From: Chloroflexota bacterium
GTDB lineage: Bacteria > Chloroflexota > Dormibacteria > Dormibacterales > Dormibacteraceae
Length of the DNA stretch: 39,010 nucleotides
Assembly: GCA_005882135.1 (NCBI GenBank)
Contig: VBDR01000056.1
Location: 1 to 39,010, forward strand
Reading direction: 5' to 3'
A program made the position numbers and the translations under genes. The number at the start of each line of letters is the position of its first letter. The stretch's first letter is position 1. Under the pieces are notes generated by a model. It made no database searches and was not told where the DNA came from. It saw nothing but the letters and a program-made list of their open reading frames with translations. Below are positions 14,618 through 22,415 of this stretch, in pieces.

Positions 14618-15577
14618 TTAAGCGGCGCCCAGGTGCTGGATGGTTGGTAGCTCGCTCGCGAGCAGCTCGACGGTCTCCGGGTCCCACTGCGAGCCCGATC
14701 CTGCGCGGAGCACGGCGAGCGCCTCCTCCGTCGAACGGCGCGTGCGGTAGGGACGGTCGTTGACGAGCGCATCGAATGCATCGCATACAGACACGATGCG
14801 GGCCACGCGCGGTATCTCTCGCGCGCGCAAACCATCTGGATATCCGTGCCCGTCGAAGCGCTCATGGTGGTGGCGGATGATCGGCAGCAGGCCAGAGGTC
14901 GAGCGCAGAGGTTTCACGATCGATTCGCCGATCGCGACGTGCGCCTGCATCTGGGGCACCTCGATCGCGTCCAGCGGCCCCGGCTTGTGCAGGATCGAGT
15001 CCGACACGCCGATCTTCCCGATGTCGTGGATCATGCCGCCGCGATAGAGCGTCTCCAGGGCATCGTCGCCAAGCCCCAGGCGCTGGCCCAGAAAACGGGC
15101 TGATTCGCCGACCCGCTGCGTGTGCCGCTCGGTGAACGAGTCCTTAGCTTCGACCGCAGTCGCGAGCGAGAAGATCACGTGCTCCGCGCCGTCGAGGGTG
15201 TTGTACAGCTCCTTGAGGCGAAGCGCGGAGCGGACGCGTGCGATGAGCTCGGCCCCTTCGACCGGCTTGGCCATGAAATCGTCAGCCCCCGCCTCGAGTG
15301 CCATCACCCTGTGCGTCGTCTGGCTGAGTCCGGTGATCATCACCACCGGCAGCAGCCGGCCGCCCGGCATCGCCTTGATCCGCCGGCATACCTCGTAGCC
15401 GTCCATGCGGGGCATGCGCACGTCGAGCAGCACCAGGTCTGGCGGGTCGATCCCAATCATGTCGAGCGCGGTCATCCCGTCCGCGGCCAGGCGCACCTCA
15501 CAGTCGATGGTCGAAAGGTACAGGCGAATCAGCTCGCGATTCGCCGCACCGTCGTCAACGACCAGAACCACTGGCAT
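14618..15577 (-). CDS. Response regulator with HD-GYP phosphodiesterase domain (RpfG-like)
   Basis: From ATG 15577 the protein has 319 residues. A receiver domain (about 1-120) has the acidic pair VVDDG, phospho-acceptor Asp52 in LLDVRMPRMDGYEV and the conserved Lys in FMAKPV. An HD-GYP domain follows, with metal ligands in GMIHDIGKIGVSD and HHHERFDGHGYPDGL. Such proteins hydrolyse cyclic di-GMP when phosphorylated. No partner kinase is adjacent; the nearest histidine kinase gene starts at 17732 on the other strand. The frame extends upstream to 15634, but homology begins at MPVVLVVDD. It converges with ppc, with a 53-base gap. Confidence 0.92.
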   Translation of the reverse strand: MPVVLVVDDGAANRELIRLYLSTIDCEVRLAADGMTALDMIGIDPPDLVLLDVRMPRMDGYEVCRRIKAMPGGRLLPVVMITGLSQTTHRVMALEAGADDFMAKPVEGAELIARVRSALRLKELYNTLDGAEHVIFSLATAVEAKDSFTERHTQRVGESARFLGQRLGLGDDALETLYRGGMIHDIGKIGVSDSILHKPGPLDAIEVPQMQAHVAIGESIVKPLRSTSGLLPIIRHHHERFDGHGYPDGLRAREIPRVARIVSVCDAFDALVNDRPYRTRRSTEEALAVLRAGSGSQWDPETVELLASELPTIQHLGAA

Positions 15578-15695
15578 CAGTCCCAACGCCCCCTTGAGCC
15601 ACGAAGTGGATGGGCCACCGGCCTCTATTGTCAACCCAGCCTAACCGCTGACCGCAAGTAGGAACGCCGGGCGCCCCCGCGCCAACCAAACTGGG

Positions 15696-17099
15696 TCAGG
15701 CGATGGCGATGCTGGGGGTGGCGGTCGACGTGGAGGAAGAGGTGCCGAGAGCCGCCAGGGCGAGCTTCAACTGCTGGTTGGCGGCGGCCAGGTCGCCACG
15801 TCGCTCCAGGACCTCTGCGTAGGCGGCGCGGTAGCGCGCATGGCGCTCGCGGCTGCCGCCGTCATCGGGATCGGCCAGCGAGGCGGCAAACTCGACGTCG
15901 ACCGCCTGTTGATCGTCGCGGGCAAGCGCGACCTGCGCCAGCCAATAGTGCCCATCGGAGGTGGTGCCCGTCTCGTGATGGCGCTCCGCGAGCGCAACCG
16001 CCTCCCGAGCCACACTCTCGGCGGTCGCCAGATCCCGTTTCGCGAGCAGCAGCTCGGCGAGGCTGAGGAGGAGCTGGGCCTTGCCGGTCTCCACCTCTGC
16101 CTGCTCGAAAAGGCTCAACGCGCGTTCGATGTGAGGCTCCGCCCGCGCCACGTCGCCCGCCCGCAGGAGCAAGATGCCGAGGTTGTTTTCAGATCGCGCC
16201 AGCGAGAGCCGGTCGTTGAGCGTCTGGTGGATCGCAAGCGCCTTCTGCGCGTAGCGGCCGGCCTGGTCGAGCTGACCCAGCTCCTGGTAAGCGACGCTCA
16301 GGCCGCTGTACATGAGCGACAGTTTGTACAGGTCCTGAACCACGTCGGCAGCCCGGATCGCCTCCTCGTAACACTCGATCGCGCCCTGCCAATCGCGGCT
16401 CGCGATGAGCGTGTGCCCGAGGACGCTGAGCAACCGCGACTCGACCACCTTGGGGACCGGCTTCAGCGAACGCACCGTGGCCAGCGCGCCTCGGGCGATC
16501 TTGACCGCGCTCGCGTCCTCCATCAGGTACGCGGCCGAGGCCTCGTTGCCTAGGGCTTCCGCGACCATCATCAGGTCGCCTGCACGCTCGAAGTGCTCGC
16601 GCGCGGCGGAGGCGAGCCGCCGTCCCACCACCGGCTGCGCCAGCCGGAGGTGAGCGAGCGATGTCACGAGCCTGATTCGGGCTTCGGTGTCAGGGTCGCA
16701 CTTGGTGTCGAGAGCGGCCTCGCCGGCGGTCACGACCGCAGTGTTGTCGCCGGTGGCGAGAAGTCGCTCGAGCTCGGCCAGCTTGGCGGCGGGGACGAAC
16801 TGCATCCCTTCCGAGCCGGCGAGGAAAAAGTCCACAGGCTGACCCGTCCGATCGGCGATCAGCTGCAGTGTCTCCATCGAGGGCTTGGCCTTGCCGGTCT
16901 CGACGAAGTAGATGGCGGTGCGGCTTATATCCCCGCGGGCGACGTCGCCGAGGCTGAGCCCCGCCTCCAGCCGGGCTTGCTTGACCGAGCCGGGCCTGAT
17001 CTCCACGCCCCGCCGCCGACCTCGACGACGGCCCGAGGCGGCTTTCGTCTGCCCACTCGAGCCGTCGGTCTCAGCCGGGCGCGCAACTTCGTCTGGCAC
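15696..17099 (-). CDS. XRE-family helix-turn-helix regulator with TPR sensor domain (RRNPP-like architecture)
   Basis: This 467-residue protein has a Lys/Arg-rich start (GRRRGRRRG), an XRE helix-turn-helix at about 32-95 (VKQARLEAGLSLGDVARGDISRT without gaps in the sequence, then ETGKAKPSMETLQLIADRTG), and then roughly eight tetratricopeptide units to residue 450 (for example YSGLSVAYQELGQLDQAGRY). HTH plus TPR is the architecture of RRNPP regulators, whose TPR cup binds a small secreted peptide (PlcR/PapR, Rgg, PrgX). The GTG start at 17099 has no clear ribosome site; a promoter-like TTGTCA-16-GTTAAT would make the message leaderless. GTG at codon 32 is an alternative start. Immediately upstream on the same strand is a 32-codon signal-peptide gene, which supports, but does not prove, a peptide partner. 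Confidence 0.85.
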   Translation of the reverse strand: MPDEVARPAETDGSSGQTKAASGRRRGRRRGVEIRPGSVKQARLEAGLSLGDVARGDISRTAIYFVETGKAKPSMETLQLIADRTGQPVDFFLAGSEGMQFVPAAKLAELERLLATGDNTAVVTAGEAALDTKCDPDTEARIRLVTSLAHLRLAQPVVGRRLASAAREHFERAGDLMMVAEALGNEASAAYLMEDASAVKIARGALATVRSLKPVPKVVESRLLSVLGHTLIASRDWQGAIECYEEAIRAADVVQDLYKLSLMYSGLSVAYQELGQLDQAGRYAQKALAIHQTLNDRLSLARSENNLGILLLRAGDVARAEPHIERALSLFEQAEVETGKAQLLLSLAELLLAKRDLATAESVAREAVALAERHHETGTTSDGHYWLAQVALARDDQQAVDVEFAASLADPDDGGSRERHARYRAAYAEVLERRGDLAAANQQLKLALAALGTSSSTSTATPSIAIA

Positions 17100-17132
17100 G
17101 ACGGCCAGATTAACGTAGAAGAGTTTGAATTG

Positions 17133-17150
17133 ACAAAACGCTTACAAAAC
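17133..17150. promoter_or_regulatory. Direct repeats upstream of the XRE-TPR gene
   Basis: ACAAAAC occurs at 17133-17139 and 17144-17150, an 11-bp period that puts both copies on the same face of the helix. The pair overlaps the candidate -35 box (TTGTCA on the minus strand) of the regulator and lies directly after the peptide gene's stop. It is a plausible autoregulatory site for the HTH protein. Confidence 0.4.
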
Positions 17151-17249
17151 TTAGCTACAGCACGGCGGGACGTTCCCCGCGGACACCGTGGCTGCCATGG
17201 TCAGGATCGCGGAAGTCGCCAGGATGGCGGCAAAAAGCAGCTTGCGCAT
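17151..17249 (-). CDS. Tiny secreted peptide precursor (32 aa), candidate signalling peptide
   Basis: ATG 17249 to TAA 17151 encodes 32 residues. A near-perfect anti-Shine-Dalgarno match (AAGGAGGTGATC) ends about seven bases before the ATG. The product is a textbook signal peptide: MRK, a 17-residue hydrophobic core (LLFAAILATSAILTMAA), and VSA at residues 22-24 as a signal-peptidase site. Cleavage would release the octapeptide GNVPPCCS. The Cys pair could form a disulfide or be modified. It lies 51 bases upstream of the XRE-TPR regulator and 51 bases downstream of an 82-residue membrane protein gene, all on the minus strand. A short exported peptide next to an HTH-TPR protein is the signature of RRNPP quorum-sensing pairs. 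Being too short for normal gene callers, it has probably been missed in relatives. Expression is unproven. Confidence 0.7.
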   Translation of the reverse strand: MRKLLFAAILATSAILTMAATVSAGNVPPCCS

Positions 17250-17300
17250 TGAAAAGATCACCTCCTTTGCCGTGCCGGCCCCGGGTTAAAAAAGTCGCGT

Positions 17301-17549
17301 CTAGTCGACGGAGGCGGAGGCGACCCGAAGCCCACGAGCGGTCGAGAATCGAACCGCCAGGCCGCCGGCCGCCACCGCCAACTTCACCCCGCCCGCGATC
17401 GCAACCAAGCTCCCCAAGCCGGCAGCCGGCCACCCTCCAGGTGCGGGCCGAAGCCCGAAGCCCACGAGGGCAGGCAGCACAGCTCGTGCCACGGCCACGC
17501 CTCCGACAACGAGAGCGGCGGCGACCCGGCCGGCGCTCGCGGTGGCCAC
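17301..17549 (-). CDS. Small two-helix membrane protein
   Basis: This 82-residue protein has two hydrophobic stretches, about residues 7-30 (rich in Ala/Val/Leu) and 43-66, with a short Pro/Gly loop between (RPAPGGWPAAG) and a polar C-terminus. The start is GTG 17549 with GGAGGGGG just upstream, a good ribosome site. I do not recognise a family. It is first in a three-gene minus-strand set with the tiny secreted peptide and the XRE-TPR regulator. It could help export, process or sense the peptide, but nothing in the sequence shows that. An overlapping 96-codon frame on the same strand is lower in quality. A palindrome sits immediately before the ribosome site. Confidence 0.55.
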   Translation of the reverse strand: MATASAGRVAAALVVGGVAVARAVLPALVGFGLRPAPGGWPAAGLGSLVAIAGGVKLAVAAGGLAVRFSTARGLRVASASVD

Positions 17550-17559
17550 GTCCCCCTCC

Positions 17560-17572
17560 AGGTCAGTGACCT
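17560..17572. promoter_or_regulatory. Perfect 13-bp palindrome before the small membrane protein
   Basis: AGGTCA-G-TGACCT is a perfect palindrome located 11 bp upstream of the GTG at 17549, directly before its ribosome site. It is a likely operator for the membrane-protein/peptide/regulator set. The rest of 17573-17731, up to the histidine kinase start, holds no gene that I can support. Confidence 0.5.
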
Positions 17573-17673
17573 CGCGCGCCGACCCCTTCTCCTCCCAATC
17601 CGCCGAAATCGCAGTCCTCCACTAAGCCGTGCTCCACGCCCTCGCGGCTGTGCTACAAGTAACTGCCCCGCCA

Positions 17674-17702
17674 TGTTAAATCAAAACCGAGATCACTTAA
17701 CA
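17674..17702. repeat. Inverted repeat upstream of the histidine kinase
   Basis: TGTTAA (17674-17679) and TTAACA (17697-17702) are inverted arms 17 bases apart in an AT-rich patch, 30 bases before the kinase GTG. A second small hairpin, CCCC-TAT-GGGG, lies between it and the start and includes part of the ribosome site. This could be a promoter region or an operator. Confidence 0.35.
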
Positions 17703-17731
17703 GGTCGATTTTCCCCTATGGGGGATCGAGC

Positions 17732-19912
17732 GTGAGCAGTCAGGCCTACGCTCGACGCGTGCAGGCGCAAGCCATCGCCGTCCCGCAACCGCGAACGTTC
17801 GCGGTCACCGGCCTTGGCCTCGAGGGATGGAGACCTTTCGGGATCGCGGCGGCGGCAGCCGTCCTGGTTTCGGTCCTGTTCGTCGAATGGACGGCCAATC
17901 GCTGGATCAGCGACGAGGCCACGATCGCCCTCGACGACATCGGCGAGGCGGTCGCGGCCTTGATCGCCGCCGGCAGCTGCGCGTTGGCGGCGACCCGCAA
18001 CACCGGCCGCACGCGGTGGGCCTGGTCGTTCTTCGCCGCCTCCGCATTCAGCTGGGCCCTGGGTGAGGTGGTCTGGTCTTATTTCGAGGTCGGACGCGGG
18101 ATTGAGGTCCCGTTCCCCTCGGCCGCCGATGCCGGCTACCTGCTTGCGATCCCGTTCGCGCTCCTTGGCGTCTTCGCTTTCACGTCAGCCCCAACACGCC
18201 TGGCCACCCGAAGCGAAACAGCGCTCGCGGGCTCGATCGTCGCCCTCTCTCTGCTGTTCATCGCGTGGGCGTTCGGGCTCGGCAAGGTTTACGAGTCCTC
18301 GTCGGCGACTCCGGCCGCCCAGGTCATCGGGCTCGCCTATCCGGTCGGCGACATCGTCATCGCGACCGTCCTGGTGGTCGCATTGCGCCGGGCACGCAGA
18401 GCGGAGGTGGGGCGATTGGCGCTGCTGCTCGGTGGACTTGCTTTCAACGCGCTGGCGGACAGCTCATTCGCGTATCTCACGGCCAACGGCACCTACAGCG
18501 CTATCGGCAGCGTGCTCGACGCCGGGTGGGTGATCGGCTACCTGATGATCGCCCTGGCTCCGCTGTGGCCGGCACGCGCGGTCGACGAGGTGCGGACCGA
18601 AGGTCCGATCGAGCTCTGGCAGCTCGCCCTGCCATGGGTCGCGGTGCTCGCCGCCGCTTTCACGGCATTCAGGCTCGCGCTGATCGACCAGAACATGGAC
18701 CGGTTCTCCACCGTGCTCGCCGCGGGCATCGCAATCCTGTTCGTCGCCAACCAGGTCCTGACCCACCGCGACTCGCTCGATCTGCTGCACAAGAGCCAGC
18801 ACACCGAAACTCAGCTGGGGCGGCGTAACAACCTGCTCGACGAAATCATCAACCACGCCCCGCTCGGCATCGCCCGGGTCGGCCCGGATATGAACATCGT
18901 CGACGTCAACCCGCGGATGGCAGCTCTGCTGCGCACCGACCCGCAGAAGATCATCGGAGTTCCGGTCGCGAAGTACCTCCACCCAGATGAGTTCGCACGG
19001 GTCTTTCAGATCTTCCAGCCTCTCTGGAACGGCTCCGTGGACACGGTCGAATCCGACAGCCGCGCGATTCGCGGTGACAACTCGGAGGTCTGGCTGCACT
19101 GGAGCGCGACCGGGGTGCGTAACGCCGCGGGCCGGATCGATTACTTCCTCGCGATGTACGAGGACACCGACGCGGAGCATGCAGCCAACGAGGCCGCCGC
19201 CGCGCATCTCGCGGGCCTCGAACGCCTGAATCGATTGAAGAGCGAGTTCGTCTCCCTGGTCAGCCACGAGTTCCGCACCGCGCTGGTGGGCATCTCAGGA
19301 TTCAGCGAGATGATCCGCGACGAAGATGTCTCCCTGGAGGAAGCCAAGGGCTTCGCCGCCGACATCAACAAAGACGCCGAACGGCTCAACCGCATGATCA
19401 ACGACATGCTCGACCTCGACCGCATCGAGGCCGGGCGGCTGACGATCCACCTGCAGCCCGTCGACCTCAACGGCCTGCTGGACGACGCGGTCGGCAGGGC
19501 CCGGGCTTCGAGCGCACGGCACGTCATCGTCTGCAAATTCGATGCTCAGCGGCCGATCGTGCAGTGCGATCCTGACCGGATCGCACAGGTTGTCGCCAAC
19601 CTGCTCAGCAACGCCATCAAGTACTCGCCTGACGGTGGAGAGATCATGGTCAGCAGCCTCGCGCGTGATGGCCAGGTCGACGTCAGCATCCGCGACCACG
19701 GTGTCGGCATCGCACCCGAATTCATCCAGCGGCTGTTCAGCCGTTACGAGCGGTACGAGAAGACGAGCAACAAGATCCTCGGCACGGGGCTCGGGCTCGC
19801 CATCACGAGGCAGATCATCGAGATGCACGGCGGCAAGATCTGGGTCGACAGCGACCCAGGCGCTGGTTCCGACTTCCACTTCAACCTGCCGGTGACCGCC
19901 GCGAGGGACTGA
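17732..19912 (+). CDS. Multi-pass membrane PAS sensor histidine kinase
   Basis: The protein has 726 residues. Residues about 35-335 contain roughly eight or nine membrane helices (an MHYT/7TM-like sensor, family not recognised). A PAS domain follows at about 370-490 (IINHAPLGIARVGPDMNIVD, then YFLAMYEDTDAEHAANEA). The HisKA helix has phospho-accepting His512 in SLVSHEFRTALVGI; the usual Pro after HEFRT is Ala here. The ATPase domain has NLLSNAIKYSPDGG, DHGVGIAPEF and GTGLGLAI. No response regulator is adjacent; the HD-GYP response regulator at 14618 is the nearest. The GTG start follows a GGGGGA ribosome site. Confidence 0.92.
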   Translation: MSSQAYARRVQAQAIAVPQPRTFAVTGLGLEGWRPFGIAAAAAVLVSVLFVEWTANRWISDEATIALDDIGEAVAALIAAGSCALAATRNTGRTRWAWSFFAASAFSWALGEVVWSYFEVGRGIEVPFPSAADAGYLLAIPFALLGVFAFTSAPTRLATRSETALAGSIVALSLLFIAWAFGLGKVYESSSATPAAQVIGLAYPVGDIVIATVLVVALRRARRAEVGRLALLLGGLAFNALADSSFAYLTANGTYSAIGSVLDAGWVIGYLMIALAPLWPARAVDEVRTEGPIELWQLALPWVAVLAAAFTAFRLALIDQNMDRFSTVLAAGIAILFVANQVLTHRDSLDLLHKSQHTETQLGRRNNLLDEIINHAPLGIARVGPDMNIVDVNPRMAALLRTDPQKIIGVPVAKYLHPDEFARVFQIFQPLWNGSVDTVESDSRAIRGDNSEVWLHWSATGVRNAAGRIDYFLAMYEDTDAEHAANEAAAAHLAGLERLNRLKSEFVSLVSHEFRTALVGISGFSEMIRDEDVSLEEAKGFAADINKDAERLNRMINDMLDLDRIEAGRLTIHLQPVDLNGLLDDAVGRARASSARHVIVCKFDAQRPIVQCDPDRIAQVVANLLSNAIKYSPDGGEIMVSSLARDGQVDVSIRDHGVGIAPEFIQRLFSRYERYEKTSNKILGTGLGLAITRQIIEMHGGKIWVDSDPGAGSDFHFNLPVTAARD

Positions 19913-19978
19913 CCTCCGAGGACCACCGCAACGCGCGGGCGCCCACCGTGCTCGAAGGCCGCTAAACCCACCGGATTT

Positions 19979-20812
19979 CTAGTCCTCTATATAGGGACGG
20001 ACCATCTTGCCCAGCTCGTCGAGCCTTTTAAGCGCTGCGTCCCGGCCGTCCGGAGGGACGTAGTAGATGCAGCGGTCGACACCGGAGCGGGCGACGCGCT
20101 CGATCTCTTCGGCGCCGGGCTTCGGGTAGTACGTGACCGGGATGCGCTCGCGCCCGGCGTCTGCAGCCAATCGCTGCAGCTCGGGAATTCGCTCGACGAC
20201 CTCGCCGCGGTTAGGCATCCAACCATCGGCGTAGCGGACGACCCGCTCGAGGATCCGCGGCCCGCTGCCGCCGAGGATGACCGGCGGGTGAGGCTTCTGC
20301 ACCGGTTTCGGATACTCCCACATGGGTCCGAAGTCGACCATCTCCCCGTGATACTCCGCGACGTCCTGGGTCCAGATGATCTTGATCGCCTCGACCCTCT
20401 CGCGGAGCAGCTTCCAGCGGCGGCTGAATTCGGTGCCGTGGTCGGCCATCTCCTCGCGGTTCCAGCCGCCGCCGATGCCGAAGATGAACCGGCCGTTCGA
20501 GATCTGGTCGACACTCGCGACCTGCTTGGCAGTGTGGATCGGATCGCGCTCGACGAGAAGGCAGATGCCGGTGGCGACGCGAATCGTCTTGCTCGCCAGG
20601 GCGGCCGCCGTCAGGGCGATGAACGGGTCGATTGTGTGCCAGTACTGCTTGGGGAGCTCCGCCCCGCCGGGCCACGGCGACTGCCTGCTGGTCGGGATGT
20701 GCGAGTGCTCAGCAACCCACAGCGATTCGAAGCCCAGCTGTTCAGCCGCCGGGGCAAGCTCGGTCATCGAGATTGCGTAGTCGGTGGGAAAGATCGCCAC
20801 GCCGAACTTCAC
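19979..20812 (-). CDS. LLM-class F420-dependent oxidoreductase
   Basis: This 277-residue protein is a luciferase-like monooxygenase-fold oxidoreductase. Markers include LGFESLWVAEHSHIP near the N-terminus, ATGICLLVERDPIHTAKQVA, FIFGIGGGWNREEM and PPVILGGSGPRILERVVRYAD. These match the F420-dependent subgroup (TIGR03619-type). The substrate is unknown; this family reduces or oxidises diverse metabolites using cofactor F420. No F420 biosynthesis gene lies in the window. It starts with GTG 20812, and AAAAG is the only weak ribosome site. The HD-GYP gene at 20842 lies upstream on the same strand, 29 bases away. Confidence 0.9.
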   Translation of the reverse strand: MKFGVAIFPTDYAISMTELAPAAEQLGFESLWVAEHSHIPTSRQSPWPGGAELPKQYWHTIDPFIALTAAALASKTIRVATGICLLVERDPIHTAKQVASVDQISNGRFIFGIGGGWNREEMADHGTEFSRRWKLLRERVEAIKIIWTQDVAEYHGEMVDFGPMWEYPKPVQKPHPPVILGGSGPRILERVVRYADGWMPNRGEVVERIPELQRLAADAGRERIPVTYYPKPGAEEIERVARSGVDRCIYYVPPDGRDAALKRLDELGKMVRPYIED

Positions 20813-20841
20813 CTTTTCATGGTGAAGGATTCAGCGACGCG

Positions 20842-21531
20842 TTAGAAAGCCAGGGCCACCCTCGAGGAGGATGCGAACGTTTCGACGTGGTGGTCGAGCA
20901 CAGTGAAGAGCGCTGACACCGCTTTCGGATCCAGGCGGGTGCCGGCTTCCTCGATCAACACCCGGCGTGCCTCGGCCTGGCTGCACGCCCCGCGGTACGG
21001 ACGGTCTGAGGTGAGTGCGTCGTAGGTGTCGGCGACGGCGACGATGCGCGCCTCGATCGGGATCGCCTCGGCCTTCAGGCCGTATGGATAGCCGCTTCCG
21101 TCAAGTCTTTCGTGGTGATAGAGCACAGCGAGCGTCTCGCGGCTCGACTGGCCGGCTCGATCCAGCAGGGTCAGCCCCATCTCGGGGTGAGTCCGCATCA
21201 GGCTCCACTCGGATTCGTCCAGCGGCGAATGCTTGCCGAGCACCGTGTCCGGGATGGCGAGCTTGCCGATATCGTGCATCAAGCCCGCGCGGGCGAGCAG
21301 GCGGAGCTCGTACGCGCTCATCGACATCTGGCGGCCGATGTGAACGCACAGCCTGGCCACGCGTAGGTTATGAGCTCGAGCCTCCCGGTCCTTGACCCTC
21401 AGGCCAAGCGCGAGAACCGCGTCGAACCATCCTTTGATCTGCTGCTGTACCGGCGGATGTACAGGCAATGGGAAACCTCCGAGGTGCTTATCGATTACTG
21501 CGATGTCTTCTGCGAACGTCCAGTACGTCAA
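20842..21531 (-). CDS. Stand-alone HD-GYP phosphodiesterase-like protein
   Basis: This 229-residue protein is mostly an HD-GYP domain: LMHDIGKLAIPD for the HD metal site, HHERLDGSGYPYGL for the GYP loop and VADTYDALTSDRPYR after it. It has no receiver domain, unlike the gene at 14618. The N-terminal 50 residues are unassigned. It probably hydrolyses cyclic di-GMP or a related dinucleotide. The start is TTG 21531, without a convincing ribosome site, so the first residues are uncertain. It may be cotranscribed with the LLM oxidoreductase gene, with a 29-base gap. Confidence 0.86.
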   Translation of the reverse strand: MTYWTFAEDIAVIDKHLGGFPLPVHPPVQQQIKGWFDAVLALGLRVKDREARAHNLRVARLCVHIGRQMSMSAYELRLLARAGLMHDIGKLAIPDTVLGKHSPLDESEWSLMRTHPEMGLTLLDRAGQSSRETLAVLYHHERLDGSGYPYGLKAEAIPIEARIVAVADTYDALTSDRPYRGACSQAEARRVLIEEAGTRLDPKAVSALFTVLDHHVETFASSSRVALAF

Positions 21532-21662
21532 CGGTCGGAAGGGCGATTGGGGTCGCCGTACATTCGACCGTCTGGCTGTGTTTTGTAGCCAAAGTATGAA
21601 TCAGTGACCGGCTGTGTGCAGCCGAGGCATGCCCGACCGGTTCGCATTACCCTAAGGCGGCT

Positions 21663-22241
21663 TTGAGCCAGAGCCCGAGCGCCACGGTCGGCCAGGTCTC
21701 CGCCGACGGCCAGTTTCGCTGGGACGGCCAGCAGTGGGTCCCCATCCCCAAAGGGACGCGCGAACCGACATCGTGGACTCGCCCGATGCAGCTGGCCGCC
21801 GCCGCTTTGTTTGCCGCGCAGGCTCTCTTCTCAATCATCACCTCGGCCCTCTACGTCAATCACGACACGATGGTGCGGGTGATCCGGGCCAACAGAACCG
21901 CGATCCCACAAGGGACCGATATCGACACCATCGTCGGGATCGCGATCTTTTTCGCCTTCGCCGTGGTGGTCGGGATCGCGCTCATCGAGCTGGTCGCGGC
22001 GCTTGGCAGCTACCTCGGCTGGCGCTGGATGTTCTGGGTGGCGCTGGTGCTCTGCGCGCTGGGCGGCCTGGGCGCGCTCACCAACCTGCAGTACTTCGCC
22101 AAGCCCGATACATCACCGGTCCCAATCTGGGGTGTGGCAATCAGCGAGCTCTTCGCGCTGGCGAGCCTGGGCGTCTTCGTCTGGCTCCTGATCGGGGTGA
22201 TCAAGTACGGCCCGTGGGCGATGAAGCGGCCTGGAACCTAG
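21663..22241 (+). CDS. Four-helix membrane protein with N-terminal tryptophan-rich motif
   Basis: This 192-residue protein starts at TTG 21663 with AAGG five bases upstream. The N-terminus holds a short SADGQFRWDGQQWVPIPKG motif, a pattern seen before membrane segments in many actinobacterial-type proteins. Four hydrophobic helices follow at about 44-64, 90-115, 122-140 and 155-178. I cannot assign a function. It converges with the redox operon, with a two-base gap to the DUF6510 stop. Reading frame, ribosome site and topology support a real gene. Confidence 0.75.
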   Translation: MSQSPSATVGQVSADGQFRWDGQQWVPIPKGTREPTSWTRPMQLAAAALFAAQALFSIITSALYVNHDTMVRVIRANRTAIPQGTDIDTIVGIAIFFAFAVVVGIALIELVAALGSYLGWRWMFWVALVLCALGGLGALTNLQYFAKPDTSPVPIWGVAISELFALASLGVFVWLLIGVIKYGPWAMKRPGT

Positions 22242-22242
22242 C

Positions 22243-22413
22243 TCAGCCTTCGGCAAACTCCAGACAGCGCGTCCCCGTAAGGTCGACCCAGTAGCGGCCG
22301 CGCCCGTGCACGATGCGCAGGAGGACTGAATCGCAGTCCGGGCATCGGACCACGATCTCACGCAGCAGGCCCCCGATCGCGTTGCCGTCGACTTTCATCT
22401 CGGATTGCAGCAT
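22243..22413 (-). CDS. Short DUF6510-like zinc-ribbon protein
   Basis: This 56-residue protein starts at ATG 22413, six bases after GGAGG; the ATG at 22419 would add two residues but overlaps the ribosome site. Recognisable blocks are VDGNAIGGLLREI, RCPDCDSVLLRIV and RYWVDLTGTRCLE, which match DUF6510. From memory, full DUF6510 proteins are about 85-90 residues and have a second CxxC pair between the first two blocks; that central part is missing here, so only one CxxC remains. It directly follows the FNR-like reductase gene, with a two-base gap. DUF6510 genes commonly travel with sulfite-oxidase-like and ferredoxin-reductase-like genes, as here. Its function is unknown. Confidence 0.75.
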   Translation of the reverse strand: MLQSEMKVDGNAIGGLLREIVVRCPDCDSVLLRIVHGRGRYWVDLTGTRCLEFAEG

Positions 22414-22415
22414 CG

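Noticed and set aside
15840-16553. 237-codon plus-strand ORF opposite the XRE-TPR gene
   Set aside because: It is antisense to clear TPR repeats; its composition is typical of a high-GC shadow frame.
17384-17674. 96-codon minus-strand ORF overlapping the 82-residue membrane protein
   Set aside because: It has Arg/Trp-rich low-quality composition and covers the palindrome and ribosome site of the better gene.
17641-17731. Possible cyclic di-GMP riboswitch before the histidine kinase
   Set aside because: The short hairpin and inverted repeat do not show the conserved riboswitch core, and the region is too short.
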